The notes beneath the pieces are model-generated. The model was not told the origin of the DNA. It made no database searches and worked only from the letters and a program-made list of their open reading frames with translations. Below are positions 36,017 through 44,005 of a DNA stretch of 64,000 bases, in pieces. The stretch is from NCBI GenBank assembly GCA_944323055.1, contig CALUQZ010000001.1:1-64000 (forward strand). The letters are read 5' to 3'. The number at the start of each line of letters is the position of its first letter. Position 1 is the first letter of the stretch. A program made the position numbers and the translations under genes. The DNA is from an uncultured Acholeplasmatales bacterium. GTDB lineage: Bacteria > Bacillota_I > Bacilli_A > Acholeplasmatales > Anaeroplasmataceae.

Positions 36017-36548
36017 TTTTTCTTACCTGAGTAAAATGTAATTCATTTGGTGTAGCTCTACCAAATATTTCAATCATAACAACTACTTGTTCTTTTTCTA
36101 AATTGACAGATGCTACTACGCCTGTTTGACCAACAAAAGGTCCTGAGATAACTTCTACTTGGTCTCCTTCTTTATAAGTAGCTTTTTCAATTAAACCAAT
36201 CTTTTCTAAGATACGATTCATTTCATCTTGCGGAATCGGCACTGGTTTAGTACCATGACCTGAAGAACCTAAGAAACCTGTAACATTTGGTGTATTACGA
36301 ATAATATACCATGTTGTATCGTCAATTTCTTTTTCTACTTCCATTTCTAAGAAAATATAACCAGGATAAATTTTAGAAGCTTTTATTTTCTTATTACCTT
36401 TTTTATCAATAACTTCCTCTGTTTGTTCAGGAGCTAATATTTGATAAATTTTATTAGATAATCCCATTGAATCTTTTCTTGATTCTAAATCATCAAGAAC
36501 AGAGTTTTCATGGCCTGAATAGGTTTGTACTACATACCATCTTCTCAT
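36009..36548 (-). CDS. nusG: Transcription termination/antitermination factor NusG
   Basis: A 179-residue NusG. The NGN domain shows WYVVQTYSGHE at the start, SKIYPGYIFLEME and WYIIRNTPNVTGFLGS. The C-terminal KOW domain (about 125-179) contains GDQVEVISGPFVGQTGVV. It binds RNA polymerase to control pausing and couples it with ribosomes. GGGGGTAAAAG precedes the ATG, and the gene follows secE by 3 bases in the standard secE-nusG pair. Confidence 0.98.
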   Translation of the reverse strand: MRRWYVVQTYSGHENSVLDDLESRKDSMGLSNKIYQILAPEQTEEVIDKKGNKKIKASKIYPGYIFLEMEVEKEIDDTTWYIIRNTPNVTGFLGSSGHGTKPVPIPQDEMNRILEKIGLIEKATYKEGDQVEVISGPFVGQTGVVASVNLEKEQVVVMIEIFGRATPNELHFTQVRKIV

Positions 36549-36551
36549 CTT

Positions 36552-36962
36552 TTACCCCCAAATAATAGCTAATATTTCTGTAATAAAGGCTTGGAATAAT
36601 AGTAATAATAATGCTAGTACAATAATAAAGATAAATACTCTTATGACATTAGCAAAGTATTTTTTTCCTTTAAGCCATGTAATTCTTTTAATTTCTGGAA
36701 AAGCCGGTTTAAAGAATGGATAAACTGCATATATTAAGGCTAAACCGCCAAATGCTACCATTAGCCATGCAAATATATCAGCTATCGGTCCAATTAAAAA
36801 GGCATCTTCATTAATAACTAAAGTATTATTTAAAATTAAAACACCTAATAATAAAACTACTAACGCAATAGTGAAAAATAGATAATTTTCCCAACGGTAA
36901 TCTTTACGTAGTATTTCCATCAATTTAGATTTTTGTTCAACTTTTTTCTCTTTAATAGCCAT
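36552..36962 (-). CDS. secE: Preprotein translocase subunit SecE, three-helix form
   Basis: A 136-residue protein about twice the length of normal Firmicute SecE. The conserved SecE core is C-terminal: an amphipathic helix FPEIKRITWLKGKKYFANV (about 88-106), then one transmembrane helix (about 110-130). Two additional hydrophobic helices precede it (about 28-46 and 62-84), giving the three-helix topology seen in E. coli SecE. SecE clamps SecY in the translocon. Placement between rpmG and nusG is canonical and supports the identification. Start ATG follows AAAGGGTGA. Confidence 0.93.
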   Translation of the reverse strand: MAIKEKKVEQKSKLMEILRKDYRWENYLFFTIALVVLLLGVLILNNTLVINEDAFLIGPIADIFAWLMVAFGGLALIYAVYPFFKPAFPEIKRITWLKGKKYFANVIRVFIFIIVLALLLLLFQAFITEILAIIWG

Positions 36963-36973
36963 ATAATCACCCT

Positions 36974-37123
36974 TTACTTTGTTTCTTTATGAATTGTATA
37001 TTTATTGCATCTAGGGCAAAATTTTTTCATCTCTAAACGCACGTTTTCTTGTTTAGGACTTTTAGTAGTAGTGTAATTTCTACTTAAACATTCCTCACAA
37101 ATTAAAATTACTTTTTTTCGCAT
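36974..37123 (-). CDS. rpmG: 50S ribosomal protein L33
   Basis: A 49-residue gene on the minus strand starting [17 protein letters not shown] behind AAGGTGG. It carries the zinc-binding form with two CxxC pairs, CEEC and CPRC, typical of C+ L33 paralogues. Conserved end: [20 protein letters not shown]. It stands between the sigma factor and secE, as rpmGB does in Bacillus. Ribosome component; the Cys-containing version depends on zinc supply. Confidence 0.95.
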   Translation of the reverse strand: MRKKVILICEECLSRNYTTTKSPKQENVRLEMKKFCPRCNKYTIHKETK

Positions 37124-37173
37124 ATTAAAAAAACCACCTTAAATGTGTCTATACAATTTTACATTTTTTTACC

Positions 37174-37689
37174 CTATAAGTCAAACTCTAATCTCAACAT
37201 TTCTTTAATTTTTTTAATATCCCGATAAATTCTATGAATAGGAACTCTTAATTTAAGAGCTAATTCATTTACCTTAGTATTATAATAATATATCTCTTTA
37301 TATATATAAGCTAAATATGAATCTTTAAAAATTGAACTATACTCTAATACTTTTTCTTTAAAAGTATTATCATCTTCTACATCTAATGTTATTTCAAGAT
37401 AGCTATTAGAATTATCTTCTCTTTTTAGACGCCATAAGCGCCGTTTTAAAATTAAATTATAATAAGACCAAAATGATTTATTAAAATTATCATTAAATAT
37501 TTTAATAGCTTTAGTTAACAAAATTAAACCTTCTTGAATACAATCATCAACTGACATTCCTCTAAAGCCTACTTCATAAGCTTTAAGTCTAATAAAATTA
37601 GTATATTTGTGATACATAAGGTTTAAGGCTCGATCATTACCTTCTCTAATCAAATAGATTAGTTCGTAATCATTCCACCCTAAATACAT
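37174..37689 (-). CDS. Sigma-70 family factor in the sigH position
   Basis: A 171-residue sigma factor with region 2 (about 10-85: NDYELIYLIREGNDRALN, then DDCIQEGLILLTKAI and the -10-recognising helix FWSYYNLILKRRLWRLKR). A C-terminal helix-turn-helix (VNELALKLRVPIHRIYRDIK, about 140-160) stands for region 4. It is shorter than Bacillus SigH (about 218), and both regions have diverged, but it occupies the exact sigH slot between rlmB and rpmG. It may drive a stress, competence or surface-protein regulon. AGGAG precedes the ATG; the gene follows rlmB by 10 bases. Confidence 0.8.
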   Translation of the reverse strand: MYLGWNDYELIYLIREGNDRALNLMYHKYTNFIRLKAYEVGFRGMSVDDCIQEGLILLTKAIKIFNDNFNKSFWSYYNLILKRRLWRLKREDNSNSYLEITLDVEDDNTFKEKVLEYSSIFKDSYLAYIYKEIYYYNTKVNELALKLRVPIHRIYRDIKKIKEMLRLEFDL

Positions 37690-37699
37690 ACTTCTCCTG

Positions 37700-38386
37700 T
37701 TACATTAATTTTTCCATTAAAATACCAGCAGAGACAGAGGCATTTAAACTATTGACATGTCCTTTCATATTAATACTAACAACATAATCGGATTCTTTTA
37801 AAATAGTTTTACTTATGCCAAACCCTTCACTGCCAATAACTAACACAATATCACGGTCTAAATCAATGTCAGCTATCTTAGTTTTCCCAAATGCTTCCGC
37901 ACTTATAACCCAATAGCCATGTTCCTTTAAATTTCTTAGTGCCGCTAGTAAACTATTAGTATAACAAATAGGTACATATTCAATAGCTCCTGTCGAAACA
38001 TGAGCTACCACAGAAGTAATAGGTACACTTCTATTATTACCTAATATAATACCTTTAAATCCAAAAGCATCGACTGACCTAATAATAGCCCCAAAATTTT
38101 GAGGATCATTAATGCCATCTAGCAATAAAACACGTTTATTCTTTTCATTTGTATAAAAATAATCTAAAGAATAAGTTTTATAATCAGCTCTAAAAGCTCC
38201 AATACCTTGATGTCCTTTACCAAACATATTATCTAATTCTTGTTTAGATACTACTTTATAAGCTAATTTTTTATCGTTTAACAAAGCCATTAATTTAGTT
38301 TCATTAGCACTAATATAAATATCTTTTAAATCAGCGTTATTTAATATTGCTTCCCTAACTAAATTTTTACCATATATTTTAATCAT
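37700..38386 (-). CDS. rlmB: 23S rRNA (guanosine 2'-O-)methyltransferase, SpoU family
   Basis: A 228-residue SPOUT methyltransferase. The N-terminal substrate-binding domain (about 1-75) begins IYGKNLVREA. The catalytic knot shows LLDGINDPQNFGAIIRSVDAF (motif 1, with the key Asn and Arg), VIGSEGFGISKTIL (motif 2) and SLNASVSAGILM (motif 3). RlmB methylates G2251 of 23S rRNA. The start has GAGG and a promoter with an extended -10 at 38414. In Bacillus yacP (NYN nuclease) lies between rlmB and sigH; it is absent here. Confidence 0.93.
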   Translation of the reverse strand: MIKIYGKNLVREAILNNADLKDIYISANETKLMALLNDKKLAYKVVSKQELDNMFGKGHQGIGAFRADYKTYSLDYFYTNEKNKRVLLLDGINDPQNFGAIIRSVDAFGFKGIILGNNRSVPITSVVAHVSTGAIEYVPICYTNSLLAALRNLKEHGYWVISAEAFGKTKIADIDLDRDIVLVIGSEGFGISKTILKESDYVVSINMKGHVNSLNASVSAGILMEKLM

Positions 38387-38413
38387 ATTATGCCTCGCTT
38401 TTTTCCCATTTGC

Positions 38414-38442
38414 ATTATAACAAATACCATCTAAAAAAGCTA
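38414..38442 (-). promoter_or_regulatory. rlmB-sigma promoter (extended -10)
   Basis: Minus strand TGTTATAAT (-10 at 38419-38414) with 17 bases to TAGCTT (38442-38437), a poor -35 that lies in the preceding terminator. The TGT extension likely compensates. Confidence 0.5.
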
Positions 38443-38460
38443 GATGAATGACCTAGCTTT
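38433..38460 (-). terminator. Terminator of the P-type ATPase gene
   Basis: 8-bp stem AAAGCTAG/CTAGCTTT (38453-38460 with 38436-38443), 9-base loop, then TTTTTT on the minus strand. Confidence 0.82.
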
Positions 38461-41400
38461 TAAAATTTAGATAAGATATTTTGAACATTCTTAATTGTTT
38501 GTTTTAACCAAGGTACACATCCTGCTAAAATCTTAATAAATGGACTTGATGCTAAACATAATGTCAATAATATTAAGATAGCTGGAATAGATAATCTTTG
38601 AACAACACCGCCAACTTGAACGCTATAATCAGCTTTATAGTCAGTCTTAAAATCGTTAATAGTTAAATAACCATCTTCTGTAACATTAAAGCTTGTTGAA
38701 GAATCGCCACCAATTGTTAAAACTTCATAATCAGTATATTCACCATTTATTATATATCTACCGGCTACAGATGTCGTAATATTAGGAACTATAATATAAA
38801 CATTAGATGTAACATATTGACTAGTTGTGCTATTAACATCTTTTACTTGATAATAATTACCATTAGCTCTAATATATTCATCATCATATGTTTCAGCCGT
38901 TGATTCATGTTCTAACAATTCTGTTAAACTAGTAACCCCAATCGAAGATAAACTAATATTAGCACCATCAACATACTGCATTGCTTGAGCATCAATTACA
39001 ATATAGCCACTAGAATTAGTTGAAATTGCTGGGTAAGGAACTGTTAAATTAAGTTGTTGACCATCTTCACTAGTATAAGTGTACAATTTGCCATTGATTA
39101 AAACATTTAAGTTTTCATCTAAACTGATAGATTCAATAGAACTACCATCCCATTTATAAATACCGGCTGAGTTATTGCCATTAACTATTAAATAACCACC
39201 TGAACTATTATAAGTAATAGTTGGTAAAATTGAATAATCTGGTTGATTAGCTACTGGTCTAGCTATGCCACTATCATCAATACTAAGTATCGTAATATAA
39301 CCATCACTAGCAATCTCTAATTTAATTTTAGTAGGGTCTTCTGTAAACATAACGGCAGTTGTCGTATATCCACCAGCATATAAATTTCCACTAAAATCAA
39401 CTGATAAACTTGGATCTGCTATTTTGTAATATTCACCATCTTTAGTAATTATATCTGAATTTTGACCGGAATTTAAAGTTAAATAACCGTTTCTTGAACT
39501 AGCACTAATCGTCGTGTAATTAGGAGTAGCCTTTGTATCATATACTACACCATCTAAAACATAATTGTAATCTTCTGATACTTTAACAGAAGGAATAGTA
39601 TCTAATTGAGTAATTTCAACTGTATCAGAAGTATATTCCATAAATTTAAACAATGGTCTTATTTCAAATAAACTAGGTAAGAAAATTATACATAAAACAA
39701 ATAGTGTATAAGATGTACCACAAATTACTTTTCGCAATTTATTAAATGGTCGACAAACTTTAAATAAAACCATTAAACAAACATTTGTTGCTACTATAAT
39801 AATGATAGTTGAAGATGTCAAAAAGTCATAATTTAAATAATCGACTAATTGGAAAGTTAACATCGAACAGACAAGTATCGTTATAGCGCCCGGTAAGGCT
39901 CCTTTTAAAATATTAGGTAAAAACTTACTATCGACCGGATTATTATTAGGCTCTAAGACTAAGAAGAAAGCCGGAATACCTACAACGAAGAAATCAATGA
40001 TAGACAATTGAACTGTACTAATCGGATAAATACCACCACTATTTAAAGCTTGTAAAGCTAGCAAGAAACTAAAAATCGTTTTTGTTAAGAATAAACAAGC
40101 CACTCTAGCTACATTATTAATAACTCTTCTACCTTCTGCAACAACCTTAGGCATCGAATTAAAATTAGAATCAATTAAAACTAAGTGACTAGCATTTCTA
40201 GCTGCCTCACTACCAGAGGCCATCGCAATCGAACAATCTGCCTCTCTTAAAGCTAAGATATCGTTAACCCCATCACCTGTCATCGCAACTGTTTTGCCTT
40301 CACTTTTTAAAGCTTTAACTAAAATTCTTTTTTGATCAGGAGAAACTCTACCAAATACTGTATATCTAGTTGCTGCCCTAACAACATCTTCATCTGACAT
40401 ACCATCTAAAGAAATACAATCTTTAGCATTTAAAATGCCAGCTCTTTCACTAATTTTAGATACTGTTAAAGGATTATCACCAGATATTACTTTAACCTCA
40501 ACACCACTTTCTTTAAAGTAATTAATTGTTTCAATGGCATCTGGTCTTATATTATCTTCTATTAGTATTAAAGCTACTAAAGTTAACTCACCAATCGGTA
40601 AATTACCATCTTCAATATATCCTTCTTTATGAGCTAAAGCTAAAACACGATAGCCTTGTTTTGAATAATTATTAACATCTTTTTTATATTCTTCAAATTC
40701 TTCTTTTAATACAAATTCCGGAGCTCCCATTATAAAAGTTCCATATCTTTCAAAACTAACAGCATTGTATTTTCTTTGACTTGAAAAATTGATTAAAGAA
40801 TGATATTTAATTTTTTTATTAGCACCAAATTTTTCTTCTAACGCTTTAGCTGTTAAATTGCTTTCTTTCAAGGCATTTAACATTCCATTAATAGCTATTT
40901 TAGTCGTAATACCTGCTACATTATTATATTCAATAACATCTTTAACAGACATCGTACCATCTGTAATTGTACCTGTTTTATCTAAACATAAAACATTAAC
41001 TCTAGCTAACATTTCAATACAGTATAATTCTTGTACCATAACCTTGTTTTGAGCAAGCCTAATGACACCTACTGCTAAAGCAACTGATGATAATAACATA
41101 AGTCCTGATGGAATCATACCAACCATTGCTCCAGCTGATTTTCTTATAGATGTTACATAATCTACTCCATTAGCAAAATATTGTACATAGAATAAAATTA
41201 TACCTATAGGTATAATAACTAAAGCCATAAAATAAACAATTAAACGTAATGAGCGTAATAAATCAGATTTTGGCTTTTTATATAATTTAGCTTCTCCAGA
41301 TAAGCGAGATATATAATTATCTTTACCAACTTTATCTACTTTAGCTTTACAAGTACCACTAACTATAAATGAACCACTATATAAAATATCACCAGGTTTT

Positions 41401-42263
41401 TTTAAGATAGCATCACTTTCACCAGTTAACAAACTTTCATTAACTTCTACACTACCATCAAGTAAAATAGAATCAGCTGGTATCTGTTTACCTTGTGATA
41501 AAACAACTATATCATCTAAAACAACATCATTAATAGCAATTTCACTTTGAACACCATTTCGCATAACAAAAGCTGTAGGTGCTTGCATAATTGATAACTT
41601 ATCAATAATGTTTTTAGCTTTAATCTCTTGAATAATACCAATAATAACATTAGCTGTAACAATTACAACAAAAAATAAATCAGTAAAAGCCCTAACAGAT
41701 ATTAAAATACCCGCAATAGCATAAGTTAAAATATTAAAGAAAGTAACTAAATTAGAAAAGATAATCTTTTTTATCGATTTAGTCGAACCTATTTTAGTCG
41801 CATTAACTAAACCATCTGCCTTCCTTTTTGCTACATAATCATCAGATAAACCATAATTAGGATCTGGATTATAACGTTTTAGTTCTAAAGCATCTTCTTT
41901 TTTAATTCTTTTTCTTTCTTCTATTTTAGATTGTTTTTGCTTTTTATAAATGAACTTTTCAATTTTATTAGGAATCTTTTCTTTTTCCTCTGTTACTTTA
42001 ACTTCTTCTGGTTTAGGTAAAATTACCACTTGAGGTTCTTCAATAACTTCTTCAACAACCTCAGGTGTTTCTTCAACTACTAATTCCTCTTTACTTTCTT
42101 CTTCAACAACAGGCGTTTCTGTTTTCTTTTTTCGTTTTGGTTTAGTTTCTTCTTCTGTTTCAACGACTACAACTTCTTGATTTTCTTTTTCCGGTGTTGA
42201 TGAAGGTTTTTTTCTAGTTCTTTTTTTAGGGGTTTCTTCGACAATAAACTCATCTTTAGGCAT
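38460..42263 (-). CDS. P-type cation-transporting ATPase with extracytoplasmic repeat domain
   Basis: A 1,267-residue fusion-like protein. Residues about 1-105 are a low-complexity Glu/Lys/Pro/Val tail (repeated VEETPE). The P-type ATPase core follows: actuator motif LLTGES (about 282), phosphorylated Asp428 in CLDKTGT, hinge MTGDGVNDI (about 660), and membrane helices before and after. It resembles the CtpE/YfgQ-like branch of HAD-type cation pumps; the ion is unknown, calcium being a family guess. Between two late membrane helices, residues about 875-1215 form an insert of about five units of 60-75 residues, each with a GY(L/I)xhN/D core (GYLTLNS, GYITIL, GYLIVNG, GYIVID, GYLTIN). The final helix closes the protein. 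The start overlaps the mrnC stop in TAATG, behind AAAGGAG. The insert is unlike any P-type ATPase I know. Confidence 0.9.
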   Translation of the reverse strand: MPKDEFIVEETPKKRTRKKPSSTPEKENQEVVVVETEEETKPKRKKKTETPVVEEESKEELVVEETPEVVEEVIEEPQVVILPKPEEVKVTEEKEKIPNKIEKFIYKKQKQSKIEERKRIKKEDALELKRYNPDPNYGLSDDYVAKRKADGLVNATKIGSTKSIKKIIFSNLVTFFNILTYAIAGILISVRAFTDLFFVVIVTANVIIGIIQEIKAKNIIDKLSIMQAPTAFVMRNGVQSEIAINDVVLDDIVVLSQGKQIPADSILLDGSVEVNESLLTGESDAILKKPGDILYSGSFIVSGTCKAKVDKVGKDNYISRLSGEAKLYKKPKSDLLRSLRLIVYFMALVIIPIGIILFYVQYFANGVDYVTSIRKSAGAMVGMIPSGLMLLSSVALAVGVIRLAQNKVMVQELYCIEMLARVNVLCLDKTGTITDGTMSVKDVIEYNNVAGITTKIAINGMLNALKESNLTAKALEEKFGANKKIKYHSLINFSSQRKYNAVSFERYGTFIMGAPEFVLKEEFEEYKKDVNNYSKQGYRVLALAHKEGYIEDGNLPIGELTLVALILIEDNIRPDAIETINYFKESGVEVKVISGDNPLTVSKISERAGILNAKDCISLDGMSDEDVVRAATRYTVFGRVSPDQKRILVKALKSEGKTVAMTGDGVNDILALREADCSIAMASGSEAARNASHLVLIDSNFNSMPKVVAEGRRVINNVARVACLFLTKTIFSFLLALQALNSGGIYPISTVQLSIIDFFVVGIPAFFLVLEPNNNPVDSKFLPNILKGALPGAITILVCSMLTFQLVDYLNYDFLTSSTIIIIVATNVCLMVLFKVCRPFNKLRKVICGTSYTLFVLCIIFLPSLFEIRPLFKFMEYTSDTVEITQLDTIPSVKVSEDYNYVLDGVVYDTKATPNYTTISASSRNGYLTLNSGQNSDIITKDGEYYKIADPSLSVDFSGNLYAGGYTTTAVMFTEDPTKIKLEIASDGYITILSIDDSGIARPVANQPDYSILPTITYNSSGGYLIVNGNNSAGIYKWDGSSIESISLDENLNVLINGKLYTYTSEDGQQLNLTVPYPAISTNSSGYIVIDAQAMQYVDGANISLSSIGVTSLTELLEHESTAETYDDEYIRANGNYYQVKDVNSTTSQYVTSNVYIIVPNITTSVAGRYIINGEYTDYEVLTIGGDSSTSFNVTEDGYLTINDFKTDYKADYSVQVGGVVQRLSIPAILILLTLCLASSPFIKILAGCVPWLKQTIKNVQNILSKF

Positions 42264-42634
42264 TATATTAACTCCTTTACTAAACTGATAATCTCTGCTA
42301 ACCTAGTATCTTGTTTTTCTAAATATAAATAGCCAACTAAGGCTTCAAATCCAGTAGCTTCATGATAAGTTTTTAAATCTTTATGAACTGTATGGATTTT
42401 AGCATTACGACCTTTTAGAAAAATCTTAACTTCTTTTTCATTTAATAAATTATTATTTAACAAGTAATTAATGTATGATGCTTCTGCTTTATTGCTGACT
42501 TTAGTAGTAACAAAACTATGCAAATTTTTAGCTTTAACTAAGCCTTTTTCTAAGGCATATCTACGCATATAAACCTCAAATATAGCATCGCCGATATAAG
42601 CTAAAGTAAGACCATTATATAAATCAGAGCGCAT
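42263..42634 (-). CDS. mrnC: Mini-ribonuclease 3
   Basis: A 123-residue RNase III-like catalytic domain without a dsRNA-binding domain. The signature LAYIGDAIFEVYMRRYAL holds the metal-binding Asp. A second motif is TGFEALVGYLYL, with the Glu-Ala typical of RNase III active sites. Mini-III trims 23S rRNA precursors in Bacillus. It lies directly after cysS with a 1-base TAATG overlap, as in the cysS-mrnC-rlmB order of Bacillus. The ATPase gene was then inserted after it. Confidence 0.95.
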   Translation of the reverse strand: MRSDLYNGLTLAYIGDAIFEVYMRRYALEKGLVKAKNLHSFVTTKVSNKAEASYINYLLNNNLLNEKEVKIFLKGRNAKIHTVHKDLKTYHEATGFEALVGYLYLEKQDTRLAEIISLVKELI

Positions 42635-43962
42635 TATAAAATTCCTTTTTCTACTAGTGTAGCTCTATAAATATCAGCTTCAGCAAAGTTTTTATTATTT
42701 CTAGCTGTTTGCCAATTTAAATAAATTTGTTTTAAATCATCATCTAAATTAACCAAATAAAATCTTAGACCTAAAACTTCTTTAATTGTTTTAAAAGTAT
42801 TAAGTTTAACAGCTAATGTTTCATAATCTTTTTGTCTATATAATTGATTTATTTGTTTAATTAAATCATCTAATAGACTTAAAACATTTTGAACATTAAA
42901 ATCATCATCCATATATGTTTTAAAATCAGTAATTATATTATTATCTACTTCATTAGATAATAAATCATTACAAGCTAAGAAATAATAGCTTTGTTTAAAA
43001 GCTCTTAACCACTTATCATATAAAGACAAATATTGATTATATAGTTCTTCTTGATAATTAATATTAGCTCTATAAGGTGAAAATAATAAAATCATACGTA
43101 AAACCATCATTTTAACAGGAGTATCAAAATCTTTAACAAAAATAAAATTACCTAAAGATTTAGACATCTTTACTCCTTTTAAATCGACACGTCCAACATG
43201 TAAAAAATACTTAGCTAAATGCGTATTATACATAGCTTCACATTGGCAGATTTCATTTTCATGATGTGGAAATTTTAAGTCCATTCCACCACCATGAATA
43301 TCGATTAATGGGCCAAACAACTTATGATTCATAACCACACATTCAGTGTGCCACCCTGGTCTACCTTCACCAAAAGGACTAGGCCACTTAATACCTACTT
43401 CTGTTTTCTTCCATAAAGTAAAATCTAATGGATTCTCTTTATTTTGAGCTACCTCAATTCTAGCTCCTTCATTTAAAGCTTCTTTATCTTGATTTGACAA
43501 AAGACCATAATCAGCAATTTTAGTTATTCTAAAATAGACATTGCCATCTACTTCGTAAGCATAACCTTTATCGATTAAATCTTTAATAAAATCAATCATA
43601 TCATTGATATAGCTAGTAGCATGAGGAATATAATCAGGACGTAAAGAATTCAAATTATCAGTATCTTTAAAATAAGCTTCTTCATAAAAAGTAGCTATTT
43701 CTTTTTCTGATTTATTTAATTCTTTCGCCTTGTTTATTATTTTATCATCTATATCTGTAATATTAGAAGCAAATTTCACATTATATCCACAAAAAAGTAA
43801 ATAACGTCTAACTAAATCATAAAAAACTACCGGTCTAGCATTACCAATATGAATATAATTGTAAACAGTAGGGCCACAAACATAAATCGTTACATTATTT
43901 TTATCTTGTGGTTTAAACTCTTCTATCTTATTAGAAAGCGAATTATAAAAGCGTAACATCAT
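42634..43962 (-). CDS. cysS: Cysteinyl-tRNA synthetase
   Basis: Class I synthetase charging tRNA-Cys, 442 residues with the ATG at 43962, which stands 6 bases after AAAGG; a GTG-initiated frame at 43968 overlaps the Shine-Dalgarno and is unlikely, and ATG 43959 is an alternative. HIGH motif: CGPTVYNYIHIGNARP. KMSKS motif: GVKMSKSLGN. Zinc ligands: the Cys of CGPTV, CVVMNH, and HHENEICQCEA. The length is slightly below the 460-470 norm, with a short C-terminal anticodon region. First gene of the cysS-mrnC pair. Confidence 0.97.
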   Translation of the reverse strand: MMLRFYNSLSNKIEEFKPQDKNNVTIYVCGPTVYNYIHIGNARPVVFYDLVRRYLLFCGYNVKFASNITDIDDKIINKAKELNKSEKEIATFYEEAYFKDTDNLNSLRPDYIPHATSYINDMIDFIKDLIDKGYAYEVDGNVYFRITKIADYGLLSNQDKEALNEGARIEVAQNKENPLDFTLWKKTEVGIKWPSPFGEGRPGWHTECVVMNHKLFGPLIDIHGGGMDLKFPHHENEICQCEAMYNTHLAKYFLHVGRVDLKGVKMSKSLGNFIFVKDFDTPVKMMVLRMILLFSPYRANINYQEELYNQYLSLYDKWLRAFKQSYYFLACNDLLSNEVDNNIITDFKTYMDDDFNVQNVLSLLDDLIKQINQLYRQKDYETLAVKLNTFKTIKEVLGLRFYLVNLDDDLKQIYLNWQTARNNKNFAEADIYRATLVEKGIL

Positions 43963-43981
43963 TTTCACCTTTCTTTATATT

Positions 43982-44003
43982 AAAAAGGAGCTAAGCTCCT
44001 TTT
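43982..44003 (-). terminator. Terminator of GLUG lipoprotein gene
   Basis: 8-bp stem AAAGGAGC/GCTCCTTT (43995-44002 with 43984-43991), 3-base loop, TTTTTAATA on the minus strand; just ahead of the cysS ribosome binding site. Confidence 0.82.
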
Positions 44004-44005
44004 AA

